Part shown: one piece after another, positions 53,803 through 62,461 of the stretch
Layout: each line of letters begins with the position of its first letter
Numbering within the stretch: the stretch's first letter is position 1
NCBI RefSeq assembly: GCF_002699985.1
Contig: NZ_LKBT01000012.1
Location: forward strand, 124,001-188,000
Reading direction: 5' to 3'
Length of the DNA: 64,000 nt
Source: Pseudomonas sp. ICMP 561
GTDB taxonomy: Bacteria; Pseudomonadota; Gammaproteobacteria; Pseudomonadales; Pseudomonadaceae
Made by a program: the position numbers and the translations under genes
Notes under the pieces: generated by a model
The model's database searches: none
Told to the model about the DNA's origin: nothing
What the model saw: the letters and a program-made list of their open reading frames with translations, nothing else

Positions 53803-54825
53803 ATGAATGCTGAAAAACACAGTGTAAAAACAAAAATGATTCGTTGTATGGCCGCTCTGGCTATCGCCATAACACCGGCTTTTGCTACTGCTGCTCAGGA
53901 ACCTGGCAAGGGCGTATCCATCACACCGATTTTTCCAACCATTGCCGAAGAGCGATTCCGTGGTGAGATTGCCATGGCCGGGCTCAAGGATCTGGGCTAC
54001 AGCGTGCAGCAGCCCAAGGAAACCGACTATCCGGCAATGATGCTCGCGCTGTCTTATGGTGATGCGGACTTTACCGTGCATGCCTGGGAGCAGTTGCACG
54101 CGTCGTTCTACGCCAAGGCGGGCGGGGATGACACCATGGTGAAAGTCGGCAACATCATGCCCGGTGTATTACAGGGGTACATGATCGACAAGAAAACCGC
54201 TGATCAATACAAAATCACTTCAGTCGAAGATCTCAAGAAACCGGAAATTGCCAAGCTGTTTGACAGCAATGGCGACGGTAAAGCCGACATGACAGGGTGC
54301 AACCCCGGCTGGGGCTGTGAGGTTGTCGTCGAATACCATATGCAGGCCTACGGCCTTGAAAAGACGGTCACCGACAACCGAGGCTCTTACTTCGCTCTGA
54401 TGGCCGACACCATTGCCCGCTATAAAGAGGGTAAGCCAATCCTCTACTTCACCTGGGTTCCACAGTGGATCTCCACCGTACTGGTCGAGGGCAGGGATGT
54501 GGTCTGGCTAAGCGTTCCGAAGACCGACCTTCCAGGCGGGAAAAACGACGTCAACACCACTTACAAAGGTAAAAATCTGGGCTTTGCTGTGGACAACATT
54601 CGCGCGGTGCTGAACAAGGACTTTGCCGAGAAGAATCCGGTAGCGGTCAAGTTTCTGTCCGAGATGCAAATCACCACGGATGATGAAAGCGCTCAGAACC
54701 TGAAAATGCACAACGGCGAGAACTCTGCTGCGGATATCAAGCGCCATGCCGCTGAGTGGATTGCGGCGCACCGGGCTGCCTACGATGGCTGGCTGGCAGA
54801 TGCGCGAGCCGCCGCGAAGAAGTAA
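53803..54825 (+). CDS. Quaternary amine-binding periplasmic protein (ProX-like)
   Basis: A 340-residue precursor with a signal peptide (CMAALAIAITPAFATAA). Numbered from an in-frame ATG two codons upstream, three Trp match the aromatic cage of E. coli ProX that wraps a trimethylammonium or dimethylammonium head group: W97 in TVHAWEQLH, W172 in GCNPGWGCE and W220 in YFTWVPQW. The DSNGDGKADM segment resembles the loop in ProX. So the ligand is very probably a betaine-type compound. The start at 53803 is spaced nine bases from AGG; ATG at 53797 overlaps it. A terminator follows. Confidence 0.92.
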   Translation: MNAEKHSVKTKMIRCMAALAIAITPAFATAAQEPGKGVSITPIFPTIAEERFRGEIAMAGLKDLGYSVQQPKETDYPAMMLALSYGDADFTVHAWEQLHASFYAKAGGDDTMVKVGNIMPGVLQGYMIDKKTADQYKITSVEDLKKPEIAKLFDSNGDGKADMTGCNPGWGCEVVVEYHMQAYGLEKTVTDNRGSYFALMADTIARYKEGKPILYFTWVPQWISTVLVEGRDVVWLSVPKTDLPGGKNDVNTTYKGKNLGFAVDNIRAVLNKDFAEKNPVAVKFLSEMQITTDDESAQNLKMHNGENSAADIKRHAAEWIAAHRAAYDGWLADARAAAKK

Positions 54826-54845
54826 GCCTTACCGATAAAGCCTCA

Positions 54846-54873
54846 GGCTGTCCGTGTTCGGGCGGCCTTTTTT
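54846..54873 (+). terminator. Rho-independent terminator behind the proX-like gene
   Basis: GGCTGTCCG, loop TGTT, CGGGCGGCC (two G-U pairs) and then TTTTTT. It separates the transporter from the prpD-like gene, whose ATG is only 28 bases away, so some read-through or a promoter within is expected. Confidence 0.75.
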
Positions 54874-54900
54874 ATACCCCGTTTAAATAAGGAGGGGTGT

Positions 54901-56256
54901 ATGTCCCTTTATTCGTTCATTCAGCAATTCGAACTTGCCGACGCACCGCTTGAAACCCGCAAGCGGATTGAAACCTGTTTGCTCGATATTATCGGCGTCG
55001 CCGCCGCCGCGCGTGACAACCATACCAGCCATGTCCTGCAGGAGTTTGCGGTTGCCCATTACCCGGCGGCCACACTTTCCAGCCGCCTCTGGTTTGATGG
55101 CAGACCGGTCCACCCCTTGGGCGCAGCCTATGCGGGCGGCTTCAGTGTCGATAGCCTGGACGCTCATGAAGGACACTTCACGTCCAAAGGTCACGCGGGG
55201 GCTACCGTGGTTCCGGCAATCATCGCGCTGATCGATGCCTTTTGCGCCAGTGGCAAAAATATCAGCGGCGAAGAGATGCTCTGTGTATTGACCATTGGCT
55301 ACGAGACGGCGCTAAGAGCCGGACGGGCCTTGATGGCGACCGCTGCGCAATATCATGCTTCGGGAGCTTTCGCCGGGATTGGAGTGGTGTGTGCTGGCGC
55401 CCGCCTGCTCAAGCTGGACGAGCAAACCTTTAGGCACGCCCTCGGTATTGCGGAATATTTTGGCCCGCGCTGCCCAATGATGCGCGTGGTGGATTACCCG
55501 TCGATGCTGCGTGATGCGCACGGCGCCGGCGCTCATGCGGGCATAAGTGCACTGCTCATGGCCCAGGCTGGAGTCACTGGTGCGCCCGCTGAAACCGTCG
55601 AATTGCTGGGAGGGCTCCCTTACTGGCAGGGCTTGGGCGAAAGCTGGGAAATCGACGAGCAATACTTCAAACCCTGGCCGGTCTGTCGCTGGGCCCAGCC
55701 AGCATTGACTGCCATGACGCAACTGGTGAGCGAGCACCCAGAGATCGCTCCTGAAAATATCGAAACGATCCAGATTGAGACCTTTCATGAGTCAGTGCGT
55801 TTGCAGGGGCATTTTCCAAAAAATGCCGACGAAGCCCAGTATGCATTGGCATTTCCGGTTGCAGCCTTAGTCGCGCGTGGCCAGGTCACCGCGAGCGAAG
55901 TGACAGGCACAGCTATCGATGCCCCGGACATTCTTGCCATCAGCAAGATAATCAACATCGCTGAAGCGCCTGATTTATCGGCGCGCTTCCCGGAAGAAAT
56001 CCTGTCTCGGGTCACGGTTCAACTTAAAGACGGCAGGTGTATTTCCAGCCCGACGACATCGGCCAAGGGCGACCCGTCCAACCCAATGTCTGCCGCCGAG
56101 TTCATCGAAAAGTATCGGTTGTTTTCAGAGCAAAGCCTTGGGGTTTCTCGCAGTCGTTTGCTTGAGCAGGCAGTCGCCTGCCTGGCAGAAAAGCCTGATT
56201 GCGAGGGTCTGCTTAATCTTCTGTTGTCCCCCTGCACTGAAGCTGCGTACAAGTGA
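54901..56256 (+). CDS. MmgE/PrpD family protein
   Basis: A 451-residue protein of the MmgE/PrpD family (2-methylcitrate dehydratase and cis-aconitate decarboxylase fold). It shows the family layout: N-terminal helices CLLDIIGVAAAARDN, then SLDAHEGHFTSKGHAGATVVPAI, GYETALRAGRALM, GIAEYFGPRCPMM and KPWPVCRWAQPALTAM. The family dehydrates, isomerises or decarboxylates tricarboxylates and related acids. There is no prpB or prpC, so this is not a complete methylcitrate operon. AAGGAGG lies six bases ahead of the ATG. Confidence 0.88.
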   Translation: MSLYSFIQQFELADAPLETRKRIETCLLDIIGVAAAARDNHTSHVLQEFAVAHYPAATLSSRLWFDGRPVHPLGAAYAGGFSVDSLDAHEGHFTSKGHAGATVVPAIIALIDAFCASGKNISGEEMLCVLTIGYETALRAGRALMATAAQYHASGAFAGIGVVCAGARLLKLDEQTFRHALGIAEYFGPRCPMMRVVDYPSMLRDAHGAGAHAGISALLMAQAGVTGAPAETVELLGGLPYWQGLGESWEIDEQYFKPWPVCRWAQPALTAMTQLVSEHPEIAPENIETIQIETFHESVRLQGHFPKNADEAQYALAFPVAALVARGQVTASEVTGTAIDAPDILAISKIINIAEAPDLSARFPEEILSRVTVQLKDGRCISSPTTSAKGDPSNPMSAAEFIEKYRLFSEQSLGVSRSRLLEQAVACLAEKPDCEGLLNLLLSPCTEAAYK

Positions 56257-56281
56257 GCGCCTGGCCAAAGGGGGGAAACCG

Positions 56282-57328
56282 ATGACCTACGTTTTTGAAA
56301 GCGTGCTCAGGGATCAGAACCTGCGTTATTCGTCCTCTGCAAAAAACCGGTCAAAGCCGCAGTCGGCAGTGCGCGTTGCCTTTATCCTGCTGGATAATTT
56401 TTCCCTGATGTCTTTCAGCGGCGCCATGGACGCACTGGTGACTGCTAACCTGATGAGCGATTCACCGATTTTCGAGATCCAGAAAATCAGCCTCAAAGGC
56501 GATGCAGTCTTGAGTGATCTGGGGGTCGCGGTTCCCGTTGACCTGGAGCTTTCGGAACTGCGTAGTCGCCATGATTTGCTTGTTGTGGTCGGCGGCTTGC
56601 GTGTCGAGTTGAAAAGCAATCCGTGTCTGCGACGCAAGCTGATTGCCGCAGCAGCTTGTGGCACGAGCATGGGAGGGTTGTGGAATGGCGCTTACTTTCT
56701 AGCAGATGCCCGGGTAATGGACGGATATCTCTGTGCCTTCCACCCTGATGGCCGCGCAATGATGGCGGATACTTTTCCCAATCTGCGTATCTGTGACCGG
56801 AGTCATGTGGTTGATTCCGACCGGATGACGTGCGCAGGCGCGAGCAGTGCACTGCGAATGATGCTGGAGTACATGCGTGGCACCCACGGCAGTTCCTTGA
56901 CCCGGGCAGTGCAGGAAATTCTCGGGTGTGACGAGCATGAGTATGTCTGCGGTGTATCTACTGTGTCGGTGGACTCTGATCCGACACTGCCGCAATCCCT
57001 GAAGCTGGCGCTGGAATTGATGCACAAGAACATAGAAGAGCCGCTAAGCCTTGATCATCTGGCTGCCTGTGCCGGAATCTCGAAACGCCAGCTTGAGCGC
57101 CGGTTCTTTCGCTTTGTCGGTGCCGCCCCCGGTCGGTATTACCTGGAACTGCGATTGACTCGAGCCCGGCAGCTTGTCCTGCAGACCAATCGTTCCATCA
57201 CCGATATCGCCATGGCCACCGGTTTTGTGAGCATGCCGCATTTCCACAAGCGTTTTCGAGATTTCTTTGACGCCGCACCGGGCAGTTACCGGGCGACGTA
57301 TGAGCTGCGCAAGCGAGCACTTGTTTGA
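56282..57328 (+). CDS. GATase1-like AraC-family regulator (GbdR/CdhR type)
   Basis: A 348-residue regulator. The N-terminal DJ-1/PfpI-like half contains VRVAFILLDNFSLMSFSGAMDAL and GGLWNGAYFLAD; the C-terminal AraC domain has PLSLDHLAACAGISKRQLERR and RSITDIAMATGFVSMPHFHKRFRDFF. This architecture is shared by GbdR (glycine betaine), CdhR (carnitine), SouR and ArgR in pseudomonads, supporting a role in control of quaternary amine catabolism. ATG at 56282 has GGGGGG upstream and lies 25 bases after the prpD-like stop; the longer frame has no site. Confidence 0.9.
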   Translation: MTYVFESVLRDQNLRYSSSAKNRSKPQSAVRVAFILLDNFSLMSFSGAMDALVTANLMSDSPIFEIQKISLKGDAVLSDLGVAVPVDLELSELRSRHDLLVVVGGLRVELKSNPCLRRKLIAAAACGTSMGGLWNGAYFLADARVMDGYLCAFHPDGRAMMADTFPNLRICDRSHVVDSDRMTCAGASSALRMMLEYMRGTHGSSLTRAVQEILGCDEHEYVCGVSTVSVDSDPTLPQSLKLALELMHKNIEEPLSLDHLAACAGISKRQLERRFFRFVGAAPGRYYLELRLTRARQLVLQTNRSITDIAMATGFVSMPHFHKRFRDFFDAAPGSYRATYELRKRALV

Positions 57329-57420
57329 TACGCGGGCAGGTGTTTTGGTCGTTGGGGGCGGATCGATTTCTGGGTCTATAAGTCTGTAGGATGCGTTAAA
57401 AGCTCATTCTTCCGAAGGCT

Positions 57421-58683
57421 ATGGAAACCAACATGCACGCATCCAGCCCCGAGTCCTCCAGTCAAACCTCGCTCCGTAACCGACTTCAAAACGGCGTAAT
57501 CGAACTGCCATTGCATTACATGCGCGGCGGTACGTCGACGGGTGTCGTCATCTGGGAGCCATTGTTACCCCGCGATGAAGGGCTGCGGGCGGAGTTGCTG
57601 CGGCATTTGATGGGCGTCCCACAATCTGGAAATCAGCCTGGTAATCGCCAGATCACCGGCCTCGGCCGCGGGCCTGCCACCAGTAATAAGGTGTTCCTGG
57701 CGAGGATCGAAGAAACACCGAAGGGGCCTCAGATAGTCAGCACCCTGGCGCAGCTGGCCAGTGATCACAGCGGCATCGACTGGAGTGTGAATTGCGGCAA
57801 CATGTCGTCTGCGTTGCCGCTCTGGGCAATCGATAGCGGGCTGATAAAAGCGCCTGCCTGCGGCGTCTTCGAGATTGAAATCAAGAACACCAATACCGGC
57901 GTGGTTACGCTGGCGCGGATGTATCGCGACGATCAGGGCCGTTTTATCAATGCTGAAATTCCGGGCGTCCACGGTGCCTTTCCCAGTGTCGATCTGTTTC
58001 TCCAGTCTCCCGTAGGCAACAAGACCGGTGCGTTTCTGCCGACGGGTAATGTGCTGGATACAATCAACGGACACGACGTTTCCTGTGTCGATGTCGCGGT
58101 GCCAATGGTGATTGCCGACGCGGCGAGTTTTGGCAAGACCGGTCATGAACCCGTCTCGGAGCTCGAAGCTGACCTGACGTTCATGGCACAGCTAAGGCAA
58201 GTCTGGATTGAAGCGGGGCTCAAGATGAAACTTCGTCGCCGCGACGGTGAGCTCATGAGCCTTGCAGATCTTGAGCGAAGCGAGACCATTCCCAAGGTGT
58301 GCATCGTCGGCGCGCCGCGTCATGGCGGCAACATCGCCGTGCGTTACTTCACGCCTCAGACGGGCCATGCGTCGATGGCGGTATCCGGAGGTTGCTGCCT
58401 TGCCGCTGCCTGTCTGCTTCCCGGAACAGTTGCCTATAAAGTCGCAGTGGGGATTGCTCAGCCTGGCGCTGAGTTTTCAGACATCGAAGTGAGTATCGAG
58501 AACCCGGCTGGCAAGCTTGATACGACGGTCAGTGCAAGAACCGAAGGCAGTCATATCGACGTCAAGGCCGCTGCATATCGCCGAAGTACGCAAATCCTGA
58601 TGCGCGGATATGCACCGCTATATAGGGCTTCTGCTGAATTGGTCGAAGCATTGGGCGGGGACGCTCAAAGCCAGAGGCAATAA
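57421..58683 (+). CDS. PrpF-family isomerase (4-oxalomesaconate tautomerase/aconitate-isomerase-like)
   Basis: A 420-residue PrpF-family protein (diaminopimelate-epimerase-like fold), which shifts double bonds in unsaturated di- or tricarboxylates. Signatures are LPLHYMRGGTSTGVV, NRQITGLGRGPATSNKVFL, WSVNCGNMSSALPLWAI and the central PTGNVLDTINGHDVSCVDVAVPMV. VRYFTPQTGHASMAVSGGCCLAAA comes later. With the PrpD-family neighbour it forms the familiar prpD/prpF pair. Start ATG at 57421, GAAGG close upstream; ATG at 57433 is possible. Confidence 0.87.
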   Translation: METNMHASSPESSSQTSLRNRLQNGVIELPLHYMRGGTSTGVVIWEPLLPRDEGLRAELLRHLMGVPQSGNQPGNRQITGLGRGPATSNKVFLARIEETPKGPQIVSTLAQLASDHSGIDWSVNCGNMSSALPLWAIDSGLIKAPACGVFEIEIKNTNTGVVTLARMYRDDQGRFINAEIPGVHGAFPSVDLFLQSPVGNKTGAFLPTGNVLDTINGHDVSCVDVAVPMVIADAASFGKTGHEPVSELEADLTFMAQLRQVWIEAGLKMKLRRRDGELMSLADLERSETIPKVCIVGAPRHGGNIAVRYFTPQTGHASMAVSGGCCLAAACLLPGTVAYKVAVGIAQPGAEFSDIEVSIENPAGKLDTTVSARTEGSHIDVKAAAYRRSTQILMRGYAPLYRASAELVEALGGDAQSQRQ

Positions 58684-58693
58684 ATCGCAGGCA

Positions 58694-58726
58694 AAAGAAA
58701 AGCCCGCGATGGGGATCAACGGGCTT
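58694..58726 (-). terminator. Terminator on the minus strand
   Basis: AAGCCCG at 58700-58706 pairs with CGGGCTT at 58720-58726. Read on the minus strand the stem is followed by CTTTTCTTTT, so it would end the transcript of the small membrane gene at 58824-59042. Confidence 0.65.
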
Positions 58727-58823
58727 AAAGTCATGAAGGAGCTGGGATAACAATACGAGGCAGGGCGTGAAAAAAGCGTGAACGTTTCGTGCAGATTTTT
58801 TCACATTCGCGCGCGTTCAGGCG

Positions 58824-59042
58824 TCACCGACCCTGGCCGTAGATACCATTCAAAATCACCAGCTCAAGCACCGCCACGATAATGCACAGGCTCACGAACC
58901 CTGCGCTGAACACACGCTTGCGGTTTGATGAGCCATCCCCAAGCCAGGATACATCCACGAAAAAGCTGACTATTATCAGGCAAGCCAGTAGCGCCCGATT
59001 CCGGGTCTTTTTCGTAAATTCTCTGGGTTCCCATTGAGTCAT
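58824..59042 (-). CDS. Small two-helix membrane protein
   Basis: A 72-residue protein with two transmembrane helices, LLACLIIVSFFVDVSWLGD and AGFVSLCIIVAVLELVIL, and charged N-terminus REFTKKTRNR. No family recognised. Convergent with the prpF-like gene, divergent from the PotF-like gene. Confidence 0.65.
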   Translation of the reverse strand: MTQWEPREFTKKTRNRALLACLIIVSFFVDVSWLGDGSSNRKRVFSAGFVSLCIIVAVLELVILNGIYGQGR

Positions 59043-59220
59043 CTATTCAGTCCGTTCCAGCTTTAGCCTGGCGCAGATTCTACACCGTCAACAGTACCGT
59101 CTGGATTTGCTAATTCTCACCGGACCTATAGTTAAAATAATGTCATTGGGCAACAGACCAATGGGTTAGCATCACGACAACCACATGGAATGTGATTCTC
59201 ACATTGAACAGGACTACAAG

Positions 59221-60300
59221 ATGTCCATCAAAGCCTTCGTCCCGCTGATGTTGATAGCTTCGATGAGTCAGGCCGCGCCGACCGTGAAGATTTTCAACTG
59301 GACGGATTATTTCGCACCGGACACGTTGAAAAACTTTCAGAAAGAAACCGGTATTGCTGCCACTTATGACACTTACGAGCGTAACGAGAAGCTGGACGAA
59401 ACACTGAAGGCAGGACATTCCGGTTACGACATCGTGGTGCCGTCGAGTCATTTCCTGGCTCGGCAGATTCAGCGTGGCGACCTGCACAAGCTGGACAAGA
59501 GCCAATTGCCCAACTGGAAAAACCTCAATCCGGTTCTGCTGCAAACCCTGGCTGGCGTTGATCCAGGTAATGCTTATGCGTTCCCCTATTTGTGGGGCAC
59601 GACGGGAATTGGCTATAACGCCGCCCAGGTCGAAGCGGTATTGGGCAAAGACATGCCCTTGAACTCCTGGGATTTGATCTTCAAGCCCGAGAACATGAAG
59701 AAGCTGGCTCAATGCGGCGTTGCATTCGTCGACAGTGCGGCCAGTGTATTGCCGATCGCACTCAACTATCTGGGAGAAGCACCCGACAGTGCAAATGCTG
59801 CGGATTACCCGAAAGCCAAAGCGGCGTTGCTTGCGATCAGGCCTTATGTGCGCTACTTCAACTCCACCGATTACATAGCTGATCTGGCCAGCGGCAAGAT
59901 TTGTGTGGCAGTGGGGTACTCCGGGGACGTCATGCTCGCGCAGCAACAGGCGCAAGAGGCAGGTAAAGGCGTTGGCATCCGCTACATGCTTCCCAGGGAA
60001 GGCTCGCCGATGTGGTTTGACATGATGGCCATCCCTGCAGACGCACCGAACCAGAAAGCCGCCTATGCCTTCATGAATTACATACTCGACCCCAAGGTGA
60101 TCAGCGGCATTTCAAACTATTTGCATTACGCGAACGGTAACGAGAAGTCCGAGGCTCTGGTCGAGGCCTCCGTGCACAACGACATCGCCATCTATCCCGA
60201 TGCAGATACGCTCAGCACGCTGTTCCCCCTGCAGGCAATACCTCCAGATATCGAAGCGCTAAGGGTGAGCGTGTGGGCGCAAGTTAAAGCAGGTCAGTGA
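59221..60300 (+). CDS. PotF/PotD-type polyamine-binding periplasmic protein
   Basis: A 359-residue precursor with signal peptide MSIKAFVPLMLIASMSQA. It matches polyamine-binding proteins: VKIFNWTDYFAPDTLKNFQK, ETGIAATYDTYERNEKLDE, GYDIVVPSSHFLARQIQRGD, YLWGTTGIGYNAAQV and VGYSGDVMLA, and ends in a C-terminal LFPLQAIPP. Binds putrescine or spermidine in E. coli; here it is solitary, with no potGHI-like genes next to it, so it might serve a transporter elsewhere or bind another amine. ATG at 59221 is seven bases after AGGA. Confidence 0.9.
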   Translation: MSIKAFVPLMLIASMSQAAPTVKIFNWTDYFAPDTLKNFQKETGIAATYDTYERNEKLDETLKAGHSGYDIVVPSSHFLARQIQRGDLHKLDKSQLPNWKNLNPVLLQTLAGVDPGNAYAFPYLWGTTGIGYNAAQVEAVLGKDMPLNSWDLIFKPENMKKLAQCGVAFVDSAASVLPIALNYLGEAPDSANAADYPKAKAALLAIRPYVRYFNSTDYIADLASGKICVAVGYSGDVMLAQQQAQEAGKGVGIRYMLPREGSPMWFDMMAIPADAPNQKAAYAFMNYILDPKVISGISNYLHYANGNEKSEALVEASVHNDIAIYPDADTLSTLFPLQAIPPDIEALRVSVWAQVKAGQ

Positions 60301-60309
60301 TCAATCAGA

Positions 60310-61206
60310 TCAGTGTCTGTTCAGCCGCACCTGTTGCATCAACCAGTCCCGAAAAAGCAGTGCATGCTGCTTCTGGGATTTACGCTCGGGGCTGACTACC
60401 CAATACGATTCCCCCGAGCGTACGGGGTCGCCAAACGGCATATGAAGTTCGCCGCATTGCAATTCCCGTTCAACGTAGTGGATGGGCACCACCGCAAGCC
60501 CCAGGCCGCTGACGGCGGCACTGATGAGCATCTCGCTCTGAGAAAACCGGACGCCCTGAATCAATCCCGTCCCCACACATCCCGACGCTCTTAGCCATTG
60601 CAGCCACAGACTGGGCCGACTTGCGTTTTGTAGCGTTGGTACTTTGGAAAAGTCCAGTTGGTCATGCCGTTCACCCGGAGCAATCAGCCTGGGCGACGCC
60701 ACGACCACCAGTTCCTCGGCAAACAACTCTAGCGCTCTGGCCTCTTTCCAGGCACCTGTGCCGCGCATGATCGCGATATCGAAACGGCAGGTCTTGAAGT
60801 CCACGTTGGCCTCGATCGGGTTGACCTCGACGGGGATCTCCGGTGCCTGGCGTACAAAGTCTTCAAGCCGTGGCGCGAGCCAGCGGGACACAAAGGTGGG
60901 ATTCGCGCCGATCATCAACGAGGCATCCGCTTTGCGGCCGCGTACCAGGTCAATGGAGACTTCTTCGAGCCGGTTAAGCATCGGCACCACGTCCTGAACG
61001 TACTTGCTGCCCGCGTCCGTGAGGATCAGCCGGGAGCCCGAGCGCTCGAAAAGCCGCATACCGAGAAACTGTTCCAGGTTGGTGATCTGGCGGCTGATCC
61101 CGCTTTGTGTCACTGAAAGATCTTCAGCCGCCCGGGTGAAGTTCAGGTGCCGTGCCGAGGCCTCGAACGCCTGAAGCGCGGAGAGCGAGGGTAAAAATCG
61201 GCGCAT
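60310..61206 (-). CDS. LysR-family regulator (GcvA-like)
   Basis: 298 residues. Helix-turn-helix AFEASARHLNFTRAAEDLSV then TQSGISRQITNLEQFLGMRLF, effector domain with GANPTFVSRWLAPRLEDF and GLGLAVVPIHYVE. Similar in type to DsdC/GcvA regulators of amino acid genes. ATG at 61206 lies seven bases after CAGGA. It is convergent with the PotF-like gene (stop codons ten bases apart) and divergent from the amino acid transporter, which it most likely controls. Confidence 0.9.
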   Translation of the reverse strand: MRRFLPSLSALQAFEASARHLNFTRAAEDLSVTQSGISRQITNLEQFLGMRLFERSGSRLILTDAGSKYVQDVVPMLNRLEEVSIDLVRGRKADASLMIGANPTFVSRWLAPRLEDFVRQAPEIPVEVNPIEANVDFKTCRFDIAIMRGTGAWKEARALELFAEELVVVASPRLIAPGERHDQLDFSKVPTLQNASRPSLWLQWLRASGCVGTGLIQGVRFSQSEMLISAAVSGLGLAVVPIHYVERELQCGELHMPFGDPVRSGESYWVVSPERKSQKQHALLFRDWLMQQVRLNRH

Positions 61207-61572
61207 AACGTTGATCCTGAGTGAAGGTGGCATGATTTTTAGTCATGGCGACCCCATTTTTCAAGGCTTCAGTTGTAAAACGCTTTATGTCATCAATATG
61301 TCGTACAAATCTGTCCCAGGTTTAAACACTCTGTCATGCACCATTCCCGGAGCATTGCGCGCATGTATGCAGGGCGTGCAGGGATACAGAATGAATACGT
61401 AGCACTGAGCAGAAGTCATCTGCCAACAATAAGTCGAACAGCGCCGAGACTTCGTCAAACGCGCCGTCCAATCGACAACTGCGTCACCTGTCTTTTTTCG
61501 ACTGCCAGTCAGATTTTCGCGAGATGATGAATTCACAACATCACAAATGGCCCAGAAAAAGGAACGCCTTGC
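61207..61572. other. Divergent promoter region, lysR / amino acid ABC transporter
   Basis: About 365 bases that must hold both promoters. I see no gene and no strong palindrome. Short frames here have poor codon character. Confidence 0.4.
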
Positions 61573-62406
61573 ATGATTACGCGCAGAAGATTCACCAAGC
61601 TTTTCGGGGCGACCGTCATTAGCGCGTCGACGGGACTGGTTTCACTGAGTGCCAAAGCAGACAGCTCACTTGAGCGCATTAAATCTTCAGGCGTCTTGCG
61701 TATTGGCTCCATTGCCGATGGCGCGCCTTACTATCAGAAAAGCTTGACCGGCGGCCCATGGCGCGGCTTTTACATCGATATCTGTCAAAAGCTTGCGGAT
61801 GACCTGGGCGTAAAACTCTCGATTCTGGAGACCACCTGGGGGAACTCGGTGCTGGATCTGCAGGCCAGTAAAATCGATGTGTTCTTCGGCCTGAATCCCA
61901 CGCCAGAGCGACAAAAAGTCATCGACTTTTCCGGTCCGGTGTTCAAGAACTCGTTCACCTTCATTGCCAAAAAGTCAGTCACGGCCAAGACCTGGGATGA
62001 CTTCAACACTGCCGATATGCGCATCAGCGTCGATGCAGGTTCTTCTCATGACAGCGCCGTGACCCGCCTCGCGCCGAACGCTGCGGTGTCTCGCCTCAAG
62101 ACCGCCAGTGATGCCACGGCCGCGCTGCAATCCGGCCGAGTGGATGCGCAGTGTCTGGTGATGGTTCTGGCGCTTGCCTTGCGCGCGAAGAATCCTGCGA
62201 TCGGTCAATTGATTGTGCCGACCCCGGTGAACTCAACCACCTCCAATGCAGGCTTCCGTCGTGAGGAAGATACTTCCTGGCGCGAATTTGTTGATGCCTG
62301 GATCACCGAGCATCGTGCCAATGGCTTCATCAAGGACGCGATCATGCGCAACATGGAACTGGTCAAAGTCACCCCGAAAGACTTCCCGGAAGGCTTCGAA
62401 ATCTGA
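61573..62406 (+). CDS. Polar amino acid ABC transporter, substrate-binding protein
   Basis: A 277-residue SBP_bac_3 family protein. The N-terminus MITRRRFTKLFGATVISAST has a TRRRFTK box before a hydrophobic stretch, consistent with Tat export, though a Sec route is possible. Domain motifs: SGVLRIGSIADGAPYY, ICQKLADDLGVKLSILETTWGNSVLDLQASKIDVFFGLNPTPERQKV-type order, and DAGSSHDSAV. It probably binds a polar amino acid or opine; identity unknown. First gene of a three-gene import operon. Confidence 0.88.
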   Translation: MITRRRFTKLFGATVISASTGLVSLSAKADSSLERIKSSGVLRIGSIADGAPYYQKSLTGGPWRGFYIDICQKLADDLGVKLSILETTWGNSVLDLQASKIDVFFGLNPTPERQKVIDFSGPVFKNSFTFIAKKSVTAKTWDDFNTADMRISVDAGSSHDSAVTRLAPNAAVSRLKTASDATAALQSGRVDAQCLVMVLALALRAKNPAIGQLIVPTPVNSTTSNAGFRREEDTSWREFVDAWITEHRANGFIKDAIMRNMELVKVTPKDFPEGFEI

Positions 62407-62461
62407 TCACTCTTGATTGCTGATGGCGGCTTAAACGGTTTATGTGACGTGGGGTTTTGAC

